The notes under the pieces: generated by a model
Seen by the model: the letters and a program-made list of their open reading frames with translations, nothing else
What the model was told of the DNA's origin: nothing
Databases searched by the model: none
Shown here: in pieces, positions 1 through 10,124 of the stretch
How the letters are laid out: every line of letters begins with the position of its first letter
Position numbering within the stretch: position 1 is the first letter of the stretch
Translations under genes and position numbers: made by a program
Assembly (NCBI GenBank): GCA_013350335.1
Contig: CM023540.1
Coordinates: 19,163,828-19,227,827, forward strand
Length of the DNA stretch: 64,000 nt
From: Chimonanthus salicifolius
Taxonomy: Eukaryota > Streptophyta > Magnoliopsida > Laurales > Calycanthaceae
Direction: 5' to 3'

Positions 1-55
1 GAAGGAAAGGAGGGGTAAGAGAGGACATGACGAGCTTAGATGCACCGCGTAGCAT
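1..55 (-). CDS. Possible first-exon start of a gene leaving the left edge (partial)
   Basis: Read on the minus strand, an ATG at 55 opens a frame that stays open to the window edge. It begins MLRGASKLVMSS and continues with Leu, Thr, Pro and Phe, about 18 residues in all. The stretch is basic and hydroxylated with no acidic residue, as in mitochondrial or plastid presequences (family knowledge, not proof). The DNA just upstream on this strand (56-190) is C/T-rich and holds AACCCTAGCC, common in plant 5' leaders. The whole 1-200 stretch is far less AT-rich than what follows, so it looks like the edge of a gene. The product is not recognisable from 18 residues. A plus-strand alternative exists: an ATG near 160 runs into a good donor (GTAAGT) near 215. 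Confidence 0.35.
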   Translation of the reverse strand, partial: MLRGASKLVMSSLTPPFL

Positions 56-199
56 GGAGAGAAATGGAGGAAAGGAGCGGAGGGGAAGGGGCTTAGGGGA
101 AGGCTAGGGTTCTAGATATTTCGCCTCTGCAGAGGGAGGAGCCTGTCGTCTTCTGCAGAAATGGTATGGCTGATAGATTGCCATCCACGCCCTGTATCT

Positions 200-1065
200 G
201 CCGTAGGCGATGCCACGTAAGTTTATCTTGACTGTTTAAATTGAAAATGAATTTTTATCCTTTAAGTCAAAATATCTTCAAGATAAAATAAGAAAAAGTT
301 GGTCTTTATCAAATCTAAATATAAATTTAGCAGCCTCTTGTGTACTTGGGTGCATGGGTGATGCGAAGTTAATTTTCCGACAAATTTAAATTTATTAAAA
401 TATTTTTCTATTTTTAGATTTAGATACAATTTGAATTGATGTTCATTTGATGTGTCTTCATCAATATATTGAGCATCATTAGTAAAAATTATTAATTTTG
501 TAATTTGATTCTGATTCTAAAAATTAAATAAAATGATTTATTTAGTCATTCTTTACAACTGAATACAATCTATGATGAGATATTCAACTACTCAAAATTC
601 TCATCATTGGTTAACTTTCACCCTCTAATATTTATCATTAAAGGATCAAGCTTTTAAGCCAAAACATGAGTATGTATTTAGAAATTATATCTATTTTAGA
701 CTTGATACTCATCGGCCATTATACATTCTCATAATATCTATATTTACAAAAGACACGCATTTCATATAATCTTTACTCCGGTTTAGTAACTAAAACTGCA
801 TTTAGATGAGGAGTAAGTTTTGCAGAGGTTACCCGTGGTTATCTCTGATTAGGAATTATTCTATATATATGAGAAAGAGTTTTCAAAAGTGAAGAGAGAT
901 CCTTACCTATTCATCACCAAACAAATGAACATTTGTTTCATAAATAGCTTCAACTACAAATTAAGGGCCGAAGTTGGGGCATTTCAAGCATAAATAACTT
1001 CTTTTTATTTTTCATGGGAGCCATTTCATCTTACAAAAGGTAGGAGTAATCTATACACAGGTGAG
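200..1065. other. AT-rich intergenic stretch
   Basis: No open frame, RNA gene or clear repeat structure is visible between the gene-like left edge and the first Copia LTR. The DNA is strongly AT-rich with scattered A/T runs. It may hold the promoter of the putative minus-strand gene at 1-55, but I see no convincing TATA box at a fixed spacing. Confidence 0.5.
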
Positions 1066-2624
1066 TATAAAAGTATTTTTTCTTAACATAATTCAAGTAT
1101 TTACATGTATATATATAATACACAGAGAGTATATCTCTACAAGGAAACACTACTTTCTACCGATGATTATCCCATGATTATCGGTAAGGATTGTCACGCC
1201 CCGACCCGAAGGGTGGGCCTAGAATGCGACTGATTTTTTTTTTTTGAAGATAAACTAACACAAGCATTCTAACTGAGCAGGATCAACAGTTGGGCCCAAA
1301 GGTCACACATAATCCCAACATGTGGACTCAACCATAAACCATAAGTCTACCCAACAATAGACGTAAACAACAACACACAACAAGATCATATAATCCAACC
1401 ATTGAATTATCATTACAAAATCACATCAGAGTAACTATAGAAACGTAGTAGTCCTAATATATCACATTAACACATACTAAGTACCACACTCGGTACTTTA
1501 TAAAGAAAATGGTTCCAAGAACCCAAAAAGTACAAATACAAAGGTATTCCCCTTAGTGGGAATCCTAAAGCAACGCCGCAGCTTATCCGCTCTAAGCTTC
1601 AAACAGAGGGTTCTCCTCCTCGGGTTCATCTCTTGAAAGGTGAGTGGGGTGAGCTAACAAGCCCAGTGAAGGAAATGTAACAGTGCAGTTTTAAAGTAAA
1701 CAACAGGTTAGTATATAATCAACAGTTGCAATATAATATCTCATGCTTGATAATAAAATTCACAATATCAAGTAAAGTCTCATCATCGTTTTTCCATTAT
1801 CTCATCATTTTTCCATTACTGCTGTTATCCAACGTAGCCTCTATGTAAAACCCTGCCCCAGATTAGGCGTGTGTTAGCTTAATAACCTTGTTTAACCGGT
1901 TAATCTCAAAGATTACGGTTAGGGCTTTGAGAAAAGCCCAGGCGTGGCCCAATCCGAGCTCGTGAGCTCAGTGATCCAGCTCGTCCAGCTGAAGGGGCAT
2001 TTTGGTAATTTACCGCTTGTTGTGTTTATTTTATAAATTTTGTTGATATGTGATTATTATTGGTTGATAATGTTTTCCTTAATAAAGAATTTGCATTTCT
2101 GATTTTTAAAATGAATTTATTTTCAGAAAATGGTATTTAAAATTCGCCCGTCAAAACCCCGAAAGGGAGTATTAATTATTTTAAAGGTTTTGGAAATGAA
2201 ATAACTTTTGAAATTAGTATTTTTTAGTAAACCATTTTAAGTATTTTCTAGTTATTTCTCTACACCCCAAAATGAGATTTCCAAATTGATTATTTTAACA
2301 TTTGTTTATTTAAGTAAATATTGGTAAATTATGATTTTTATTTAAATCAATGGTTTTTAATAAGAGATAAATTCCAAAATTTTTATGATGATTAAGGTTT
2401 TCAAAACCCAACCTATCTATAAGGTTGGATTAAGATCTTTAGTTTTTAAAATCATACTTTTAGTTGAAAACCAGGTCTTTATTAAAACAAGGACTGAATT
2501 GCAAATTGAAAACTGTAGGAGGACTTATTTGCAACCAGAACCCCGTTTAATGTTGTAAACGTCATCGGTGCCTGCATGCAGATGCATGCAGTGGCCACCC
2601 GGCCATCCCTTCCGGCCAATCTTC

Positions 2625-2630
2625 TATAAA
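2625..2630 (+). promoter_or_regulatory. TATA box of the inner solo LTR
   Basis: CTTCTATAAATTGG lies about 780 bp into the LTR, followed by a pyrimidine-rich leader-like stretch (TTCTCTTCTCCCTCTC). Just upstream is a pair of CATGCA (RY-type) motifs at about 2574-2590. This defines U3 and the LTR's transcription direction (plus). Predicted from motif only. Confidence 0.6.
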
Positions 2631-3149
2631 TTGGCCGTTCCTCCTGTCGGATTAACTCCCAGATAAATTATCTATCCTTCTCTTCTCCCTCTCTGCTCTC
2701 AGCTGTTGTTAGAAAACCCAGGCCAACCCCTCTTTCACTGTTTTTCTTCCCAGTTTTGGTTACCGTAGCCTTGAAGGAAGCTTTTTTCAAAGATCAGATT
2801 CTTAGCCCAAGAACCTTAGTGAAGGTATCCTTTGCATTCTTCTGTCGATTTCAGTCAGCTTTGAATCCAGAAAATCGGAATTTGGTCATGTTTTGATTGA
2901 GAAAATCCATTTAAAAAAATCTAAAGAAAACCATGGGTTTCATGTACCCGTGAGGATTTGACTTTAAAATCCGGTGGCCTAGTGAGCTTCTGAGCGCCAA
3001 ACCTCTCCCTATGGAAAGAGGACTCCCAGAGGAGTCCATCGGACCGGCTATCCGTGGAAAACAAATCAGGGAAATCCTATGTTTTCGGAATCGTATTTCA
3101 CTGTGTGTCTGCCGTCACTGTCTACTGGTGCAGACAGTGGAGGAAGACG

Positions 3150-3545
3150 ACTCTCGGAACGGCCGAGAGTCAATCTTCGGACGGTCCGAGGGTTAGCCCT
3201 TCGGACTGTCCGAGAGTACCCCTCGGACAATCCGAGCTTCACCCAAAGCCCAGGAACGCCCGAGGCCAGTCTGACCCACTCGGACGAACCGAGCAGAGTT
3301 CGGAAGGACCGAGCCCTACTTCGGACATGCCGAGCCCCACTTCGGATGTTCCGAAGTGTACAGACCCACTGAGACTTATTTTCCTCTGTTTTTCAGTTCG
3401 GAAGGACTTCGGATGACCCGAGACCCGATCTTCGAACGATCCGAAGTCAGACCCATGTTCCGAGGTCAGTGACTAGATTAGGTGTGGTTCGGATGATCCA
3501 AAGCCACTGTACCCGGTTCCGAGGTATGTTCCGAGGGACCCAGTT
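3150..3545. repeat. Cluster of short imperfect palindromes in the inner LTR
   Basis: About a dozen units of the form TTCGGA-N2to4-TCCGAR occur 20-40 bp apart, for example CTCGGAACGGCCGAGAG and TTCGGACGGTCCGAGG. Each unit is itself an inverted repeat. The cluster lies downstream of the TATA box, so it should be in the transcribed R/U5 part of the LTR. GC content here is far above the surroundings. Confidence 0.8.
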
Positions 3546-4217
3546 TTTAAGTGATAAAATATTGTTTGATTGTTGTTTTTGTCTAAACTTGGTTAATTAA
3601 TGATGTGATTAATGATGTGCTATGATTAATGCCCCATTGTTAATTAAAAATGTACTAACTCCTTTTCTCTTGTTATTTATAGTGTAAATATTATTGTATT
3701 CGCTTCCAGGCCGACCCTATTGGTCGGGCACTGAGTGATTCACTTTCAGGCCGACGTTATATAGTCGGGCACTGAGTGACCTCGAGGCCTAACTCAAAAT
3801 GTCAGATTTGGTCCTATCCAGAAGACAACCGAGAAGTGACCCGAGGATCTAGACCTAACTCAATAAGTCAATCTGGTCAATGCCTAGAAGACAATATGAG
3901 TTTTGGACTGAGCCCCCTTTTTAGTATATTATTATCTTATGGATGATTATAATTTAAAAAGTATATAAACCGAGTAGAAGACTCAATTCCATGTACCTTG
4001 GATGTTTCGGGAAAACCAGTATGATTTCGAAATACTACTTGTGTGTACGTATTTGCTATGTATATTGATTGTGCACTTGTCTGTTGTTTGAACAGAGACC
4101 GCGCAACCACACAATCAAGGTGAGGGAACTTAACTTTGCAGCTTGATGTAAACATGTTTATTGATATGGATATTTGAGCAATGGGTGGTTTCAGATTTGA
4201 TGAACCCACTCATGTGC

Positions 4218-4390
4218 CTAGACTTGACGCACTAAGGTAAGAGTGCTTATGATGCTGGCCTAGACTTGACGCACTAAGGTAAGAGTGCTTATGATGCTGG
4301 CCTAGACTTGACGCACTAAGGTAAGAGTGCTTATAATGCTAGCTTAGACTCAACGCACTATGGTAAGAGTGCTTATGATGCTGGTAAATG
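4218..4390 (+). repeat. 42-bp tandem repeat, four copies, inner LTR only
   Basis: A unit beginning CCTAGACTTGACGCACTAAG and ending AGTGCTTATGATGCTGG is repeated four times, the last copy slightly diverged. The matching part of the outer LTR (about 5505-5555, reversed) has a single unit, so the array grew after the two LTR copies diverged. Confidence 0.85.
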
Positions 4391-6184
4391 CTATGATCAG
4401 ACGAAATGTGAAATATTGCTTCCACGTGCCTGGACTATTGAATCAATATCGGCCATATGCGAGATGGTTTACGTCTACTGATCATGGGTTGTGACAGTTG
4501 CTGAGGGTGTCGGTACCGGCCATGGGAGTGCCGGAGATGTACTTGCAAGGATGTATTTTGACCGCGTCGAGACTTAATACTATGATTGTCAATATGGGAT
4601 CTAGAGGCTACGTTGGATGACAGCAGTACTGGAAGAATGATGAAATGATGACGAGACTTTACTCGATATTGTGATTTTATTATCAAGCATGAGATGTTAT
4701 ATTACAACTGTTGATTATTTATACTAACTTGTTGTTTACTTTAAAAGTTCATTGTTATATTTCATTCACTGGGCTAGTTAGCTCACCCCACTCACCTTTC
4801 AGGAGATGAACCCGAGGAGGAGAACCCTCCGTTCGAAGCTTAGAGCGGATAAACTGTGGCGTTGCTTTGGGATTCCCACTGAGGGGAACACCCTTGTTTT
4901 TGTGCCTTCTGGTTCTTGGAACCATTTTCTTTGTAAAGTACCGAGTGTGGTACTTAGTGTGTGTTAACGTGATGTACTAGGACTGCTGCGTTTCTATAGC
5001 TATTCTGATGTGATTTTGTAATGATGAGTCAATGGTTGGATTCTATATGATAATGTTTTAAATAATAATTCAATGTTTGTATTTTCTATGTCTATTGTTG
5101 GGTAGACTTATGGTATGTGTTTGAGTCCACATGTTGGGATCATGTGTGACCTTTGGACCCAACTGTTGATCAAGCCCAGTTAGAATGCTTGTGAGTTGGT
5201 TTAGTTTATCTTTAAAAAAAAAAAAAAATTCAGTAGCGTTCCAGGCCCACCCTTCGGGTCGGGCCATGACACTCTAGATCCCATATTGACAATCATAGTA
5301 TTAAGTCCCGACACGGTCAAAATACATCCTTTCAAGTACATCTTCAACTCTACTATAGCCGGAACTGACACCCTCAGGTCAGCAACTGATGCCCACAGTC
5401 CACCCATGGTCCAGTAGACATAAACCATCCCCCATATGGCCGATATTGATTCAATAGTCCCGGCACGTGGAAGCAGTATTACACATTTCGTCTGATCATA
5501 GCTTTTACCAGCATCATAAGCACTCTTACCATAGTGCGTCAAGTCTAAGCACATGAGTTAGTTCATCAAATCTGAAACCACTCATTGCTCAATATCCATA
5601 TCAAATAAACTTGTTTACATCAAGCTGCAAAGTTAAGTTCCCTCACCGTGACTGTGTCGTTTCGCAGTCTCTGTTCAAACAAGCAAACAAGTGCATAATC
5701 AATATACATATACAAGCAGTATTTCGAAATCATACTGGTTTTCCCAAAACATCCAAGGTACATGGAGTTGAGTCTCATACTCGGTTTCTATCATTTTTAA
5801 ATTATAATCATCCACAAGATAATAATATAATAAAAAGGGTGCTCAGTCCAAAACTCATATTGTCTTCTGGGCATTGACCAGATTGACTTATTGAGTTAGG
5901 TCTAGATCCTCGGGTCACTTCTCGGTTGTCTTCTGGATAGGACCAGATTTGACATTTTGAGTTAGGCCTCGAGGTCACTCAGTGCCCGACAAATATAGCG
6001 TCGGCCTGAAAGTGAGATCACTTAGTGCCTGACCAATAGAGTCGGCCTGAAAGTGAATACAATAGTATTTATACTATAGTAATAAGAGAAGAGGGTTAAT
6101 ACACATTTTAATTAACAATGGGGTACTAAAATCACATCATATACATCAACATATAATCAAACAAGATTTACACTTAAAAACTGG

Positions 6185-6580
6185 GTCCCTCGGAATATGC
6201 CTCGGAACCAGGTATTGTGGCTTCGGATCATCCGAACCACACCTAAACTGGTCACTGACCTCGGAACATGGGTCTGACTTCGGATCATCCGAAGGTAGGG
6301 TCTCTGATCGTCCGAATTCCATCTGAACTGAAAAGAAATCCGAAAACAAGTCTCGGTGGGTCTGGGTGCCTCGGAACATCCGAAGTTAGAGTTCGGTCCT
6401 TCCGAGTGGGCTCGATCCTTCCGAACTCTGCTCGGATCGTCCGAGCAGGTCAAACTGGTCTCGGGCGCTCCTGGGCTTCGGGTGAAGCTCGGAACGTCCG
6501 AGGGGTACTGCTCGGACCGTTCGAAGGTTTGACCCTCGGACCGTCCGAAGATCGACTCTCGGACCGTCCGAGAGTCGTCT
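6185..6580. repeat. The same palindrome cluster in the outer LTR
   Basis: This is the reverse-complement counterpart of the 3150-3545 cluster. It has units such as CTCGGACCGTCCGAGAG and TTCGGATCATCCGAAG at comparable spacing. Its preservation in both diverged LTR copies shows it belonged to the ancestral LTR. Confidence 0.8.
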
Positions 6581-7084
6581 TCCTCCACTGTCTGCACCAG
6601 CAGACAGTGACAGCAGTCACTATATGAAATACGAATCCGGAAACAAAGGGTTTCCCGGATTCGGTTTTCACACCTACTTGTCCGATGGACTCCTCTGGGT
6701 ATCCTCTTTCCATAGGGAATGGTTTGGAGCTTGGAAGCTCACTGGGCCACCGGATTTTAACAGTAAATCCTCACGGGTACATGAAACCCATGGTTTTTCC
6801 TTAAACTTTGAAATGGATTTTCTTACTCAAAATAGGGCCAAATTCAGATTTTCTTGATTCTAAACTGATTGAAAATGAAAGCGGAATGTAATGGATACCT
6901 TCACTGAGGTTCCTGGCTGAGAAAATCGGATTTTTGAAAATCTTCCTTCTAACGCAACGGGTGACAAAACAATAAAACAGAGGCTTAGCAGGGAGCTTGG
7001 CTGGTTGGTTTCACAGAGCTGAAACTGAGAGGGAGGGAAGAGCAGAGATTTGATGGGAGTTAATCCAGCTGAAGAAAGGGCCAA

Positions 7085-7090
7085 TTTATA
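7085..7090 (-). promoter_or_regulatory. TATA box of the outer solo LTR
   Basis: Reverse complement TATAAATTGGCC, the counterpart of the plus-strand box at 2625-2630, with the same flanking GGCC and upstream GCATGCAG motifs (7127-7142). It shows that the two LTR promoters point towards each other. Confidence 0.6.
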
Positions 7091-7949
7091 GACAATCCGG
7101 TCGGGAGAAAGAGTCGGTTGGCCACTGCATGCTTCTGCATGCAGTCTCGGCTTACATTTGCAACAGTAAAATCTGAGTTGGTTGTAGATCAGCCCCTCAG
7201 AATTTCTGGTTTTGCAGATAAGTCCCTCTTTTCAATAAAAGCTAGATTTTTAACTAAAACAAGATTTTAAAAGCTCAAGAATTTTAATCCAACCTTACAG
7301 ATAGGTTGGGTATTGAAAACCTTAATCAGCATAAAAAATTTGGAATTTAACTCTCAATAAAAACCATTGATTTAAGTAAAAATCATAATTTAACTTTATT
7401 TACTTAAATAAACAAATGTTAAATAAAATATTTTAGAGACCTCATTTTGGGGTGCCAATGAATAACTAGACCATACTTAAAATGGTCTACTATAAAATAG
7501 TAATTTCAAAATTTATTTCATTTCTAAAATTATTTTAAATAATTAATACTCCCTTTCGGGGTTTTGACGGCGGATTTAAAATACCTTTTTCTGAAAATAA
7601 ATTCATTTTAAAATCAGAAGTACAAATCTTTTATTAAGGAGAATATTATCACCCAATAATATTAACATAACAGCATAATTTATAAAATAATCACAATAAG
7701 CGGTAAATTACCAAAATGCCCCTCCAACTGGACGAGCTGGATCGCTGAGCTCACGAGCTCGGATTGGGCCACACCTGGGCTTTCCTCAAAGCCCTAACCG
7801 TAATCTTCGAGATTAACCGGTCAAACAAGGTTATCAAGGTAAAATACGCCTAATCTGGGGTAGGGTATTACAAGGATAATCACGGGATTGACTGGTGGTG
7901 AGATTATCGGATCTGCTAGAGATACGATGGGTATCGCTAATAACTCCCC

Positions 7950-9790
7950 TCAAGCACACCGCGCCATCGGTAAGGTTGAGCTTGTCATGAAGGAAGATGA
8001 AACAAGGCAATGACAGGCCCTTGGTAAAAATATCAACTAGCTGATCTTTGGTGGAGATAATCTTAACAACCAACTGTTTACGAGCAACCATATCACGAAC
8101 AAAATGAAAATCAATTTCGACGTATTTCGTGATGGTATGAAAGACAGGATTGGCAGTGAGATAAGTAGCACCAATATTATCACACCAAATGATAGGAGAA
8201 CCAGGAAAGGTAACACGCAATTCCCCAAGCAGATAGAGTAACCAAGTGAGCTCAGCAGATGCAGCAGCAATGGCACGATATTCAGCTTCAGTGCTGGAAC
8301 GAGTAGTAGTATGTTGTTTCTTAGAGCTCTAAGAAATTAGTTATTGCCGAGAAAAATAGCATAGTCGCCCGTTGATTTGCGATCATCATGACAACCGGCT
8401 CAATCAGCATCAAAAAATGCTGAAAGAGTAAATGGAGAAGAGCGATGAAACCGCAATCCAAAGGAGAGAGTCTGTTTGAGATACTAAAGAATGCGCTTGA
8501 CAAATGCCCAATGGTCGAAAGTAGGTTGGTGTATAAATTGACACGCTTTATTGACAGCAAAGGCAATATCCAGACGTGTGAGCGTCAGATATTGCAAACC
8601 CCCGACAATACTGCGATAAAGAGTAGTATCGGCCAATGGCTCCTCAGAATGCTTGGATAAAGAAGACGACAATGCAACATGGGTCTTGACTAGTTTAGAA
8701 TCAGTCATACTAGACCGAGAGAGCAAGTCGCAAACATATTGTCGTTGAGAGAGTAGAAGTCCCGTCGGAGTGGAACAAACCTCAAGCCTTAAGAAATGAT
8801 GGAAAGCATCCAAATCTTTGAGGACAAATTCGCGGCCCAATGTGGGGATGACCTCAGCGATCTTGGAAGAGGAGTTGTTGGTAATAAGAATATCGTCCAC
8901 ATAAACCAGGAGGTATAAGAGAATACCATCTTGATAGTAGATAATGAGAGAAATATCAGTCTTGGAACTGGTGAAGTCCAAACTAAGTAAGAAATCACTT
9001 AGTCGTCAAAACTAGGCGCGCATAGACTGTTTAAATCCATAGATAGACTTCAAGTGTAATACCCTGTGCCAATAGAGAAAAAAAAAAGGTCCCACATTGC
9101 TAGTTGCATTGGAAATTCCCTGGTATATAAGTAGTAGCCTTCCTCCCTCTAACACAAGGCCTTTTGGGAGCAACAGTAGGTTGGCTCGCCAAAACAAAGT
9201 CGTGCGGGTCCGTGTGTAGGCCCAAAGCGGACAATATTGTGCTAGCGAGACGGGTCGTTACATCAAGAGCTTACAAACGTGCGAAGGGTGAGCAGAATCA
9301 ACGAAGCCCGATGGTTGACACATATAGACATCTTCGTCAAGATGACCATGAAGAAAAACATTATTAACACCCAGTTGATGGAGATGCCAGCCATTGGACA
9401 TAGTGAGGGCAAAAACCAACCGTATAGTTGTAAATTTAACAACTAGACTAAATGTGTCATGATAATCAATACCCAGTAGTTGATTGTAACCTTTAGCAAC
9501 AAGACGAGCCTTGTGACGAGCAATAGAACCATCAGCATGATGTTTGAGTGTGAAGACCCATTTACACCCAAGAACATTCATAGAAGGCTGACGTGGGACC
9601 AGTAGCCAAGTACCTTGGTGAATAAGTGCATTCAGTTCAGTACTCATAGCAGTACGTGAAGGAGGAAACTTCACAACAGAGGAGACACAGGAAGGAACCA
9701 TGTTGATATTATTCGGTGATGGCAAATCATATTTAGTAGCAACAAACGCATTGCGTTTAATAATACCAGACTTGGAGCGCTTTAATAATG
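7950..9790 (-). pseudogene. Copia pol remnant: reverse transcriptase and RNase H
   Basis: Read right to left on the minus strand. The RT N-terminus shows GCKWVFTLKHHADGSIARHK, then KARLVAKGY, GIDYHDTF and NVFLHGHLDEDVYM (9725-9265). After the solo LTR at 9055-9262 it resumes with KSIYGFKQSMRA (9012-9050), then YVDDILITNN with the YVDD catalytic motif (about 8895) and QYVCDLLSRS. RNase H remains follow: WCDNIGATYLTANPVFH, YVEIDFHFVRDMV and DIFTKGL (8200-7990). The order and motifs are those of plant Ty1/Copia pol. Stops and frameshifts near 9000 and 8330, the TRIM insertion, and loss of integrase make it non-functional. Confidence 0.9.
9055..9262 (+). mobile_element. TRIM-type solo LTR inserted in the Copia RT
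   Basis: This 208-bp unit runs from TGTAATACCC to GGTCGTTACA, with TCAAG at 9050-9054 and 9263-9267 as a perfect 5-bp target duplication. It interrupts the RT reading frame between CKLL and KSIYGFKQ. It shares CCTTTTGGGAGCAACAG, GGTTGGCTCGCCAAA and AAAGCGGACAATATTGTGCT with the units at 52085, 61158 and 61576-62131. Orientation follows from the complete element at 61576, where a primer-binding-like site follows this end. Confidence 0.9.
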
Positions 9791-9928
9791 CGTTCCAACC
9801 TTTGGAATCCCTGATCGCCTATAATGCTTCTGTTGCGTTTCCATTTGATAACAGCTGGTTTCCTGACTCTGGTGCGTCTAATCATATAACGGCAGATCTC
9901 AACAATCTCTCTCTCCGCTCTGGTACCA
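9785..9928 (+). pseudogene. Inverted Copia gag-protease fragment
   Basis: On the plus strand, opposite to the RT remnant, a short frame reads DNSWFPDSGASNHITADLNN. That is the Copia aspartic protease signature WxxDSGAxxH with the DSGA active-site triad. It stops where the 5' LTR begins. The minus-strand RT frame (SKSGIIKR...) starts on the other side of about 9785. About 140 bp of gag-protease therefore lies inverted next to the LTR, and everything between protease and RT is gone. Confidence 0.8.
9917..9928 (-). other. Primer-binding-like site of the Copia element
   Basis: TGGTACCAGAGC on the minus strand directly abuts the inner edge of the 5' LTR. It differs at one base from TGGTATCAGAGC, the usual plant site complementary to initiator tRNA-Met. 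It overlaps the end of the inverted protease fragment, so part of the match could be chance. Confidence 0.5.
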
Positions 9929-10119
9929 TATAAAAGTATTTTCCCTTAACATAATTCAAGTATTTAGATGTATATATATAATACACAGAGAGTATATCTC
10001 TACAAGGAAACACTGCTGGTTACCGATGATTATCCCATGATTATCGATAAGGATAATCGCGGGATTAACTGGTGGCGAGATTATCGGATCTGCTAGATAT
10101 ACGATGGGTATCGCTAATA
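9929..10119 (-). repeat. 5' LTR of the Copia element
   Basis: This 191-bp unit shares the run from TATAAAAGTATTTT to ATGGGTATCGCTAATA with the split copy at 1066-1191 plus 7878-7942. It gives the uninterrupted sequence across the point where the large solo LTR landed in the other copy, which proves that the 6.7-kb block at 1192-7872 is an insertion. Confidence 0.85.
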
Positions 10120-10124
10120 GGGAG

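Larger units (their letters stand above)
1844..5271 (+). mobile_element. Inner solo LTR (3.43 kb, plus) nested in the outer LTR
   Basis: It starts TGTAAAACCCTGCCCC and ends GGGTCGGGCCATGACA. CTCTA flanks it at 1839-1843 and 5272-5276, a perfect 5-bp target duplication. The empty site (GTAGCCTCTAGATCCC in reverse) can be read inside this copy itself near 4605-4620, because the two LTRs belong to one family. It is inverted relative to the outer LTR. It is longer mainly because a 42-bp unit is amplified at 4218-4390. There is no gag or pol, so this too is a solo LTR. Confidence 0.88.
1192..7872 (-). mobile_element. Outer solo LTR (about 3.25 kb, minus), split by an inverted copy of itself
   Basis: The outer LTR is made of 1192-1843 plus 5277-7872. 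On the plus strand it begins TGTCACGCCCCGACCC and ends GGGTATTACA, i.e. TG...CA termini. It is flanked by AGGAT at 1187-1191 and 7873-7877, a perfect 5-bp target duplication inside the Copia LTR. No retrotransposon internal domain lies with it, so it is a solo LTR left by LTR-LTR recombination. The minus orientation follows from its TATA box (7085-7090) and from alignment to the inner copy. The length and the TGTAAT...GTGACA-type ends fit a plant Gypsy-like family, but no coding domain confirms this. Confidence 0.85.
1066..7942 (-). repeat. 3' LTR of the Copia element, split by a 6.7-kb insertion
   Basis: The two LTR pieces are 1066-1191 (126 bp) and 7878-7942 (65 bp); together they equal the 191 bp of the intact copy. 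The gap holds the nested solo LTR pair plus the duplicated AGGAT target. Confidence 0.85.
1066..10119 (-). mobile_element. Degenerate Ty1/Copia LTR retrotransposon, host of nested insertions
   Basis: Two direct repeats of about 191 bp bound the element. One is 9929-10119. The other is split by a later insertion into 1066-1191 and 7878-7942. Between them, on the minus strand, lie Copia reverse transcriptase and RNase H remains in the order expected of the family. A purine tract (TTGAGGGGAG on the minus strand, about 7944-7953) abuts the 3' LTR, and a primer-binding-like site abuts the 5' LTR. Flanks GTGAG (1061-1065) and GGGAG (10120-10124) match at 4 of 5 bases and may be the target duplication. 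Integrase and most of gag are missing and the LTR termini no longer read TG...CA. The element is dead and was later hit by a nested solo LTR pair and a TRIM-type solo LTR. Confidence 0.85.

Noticed and set aside
3011..3416. Several overlapping frames in the LTR palindrome cluster (also 6146-6713)
   Set aside because: The cluster has few stops because it is GC-rich and palindromic; all frames on both strands look alike and none matches gag or another protein.
1192..5271. A single DNA transposon with 650-bp terminal inverted repeats (first reading of 1192-1843 against 4610-5271)
   Set aside because: The TG...CA ends, the CTCTA duplication around 1844-5271 and the continuation of the homology through 5277-7872 are fully explained by one LTR nested in another.
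9055..9262. Cassandra element (5S-rRNA-bearing TRIM)
   Set aside because: The LTR lacks the 5S A-box/IE/C-box block; only generic TRIM features are shared.
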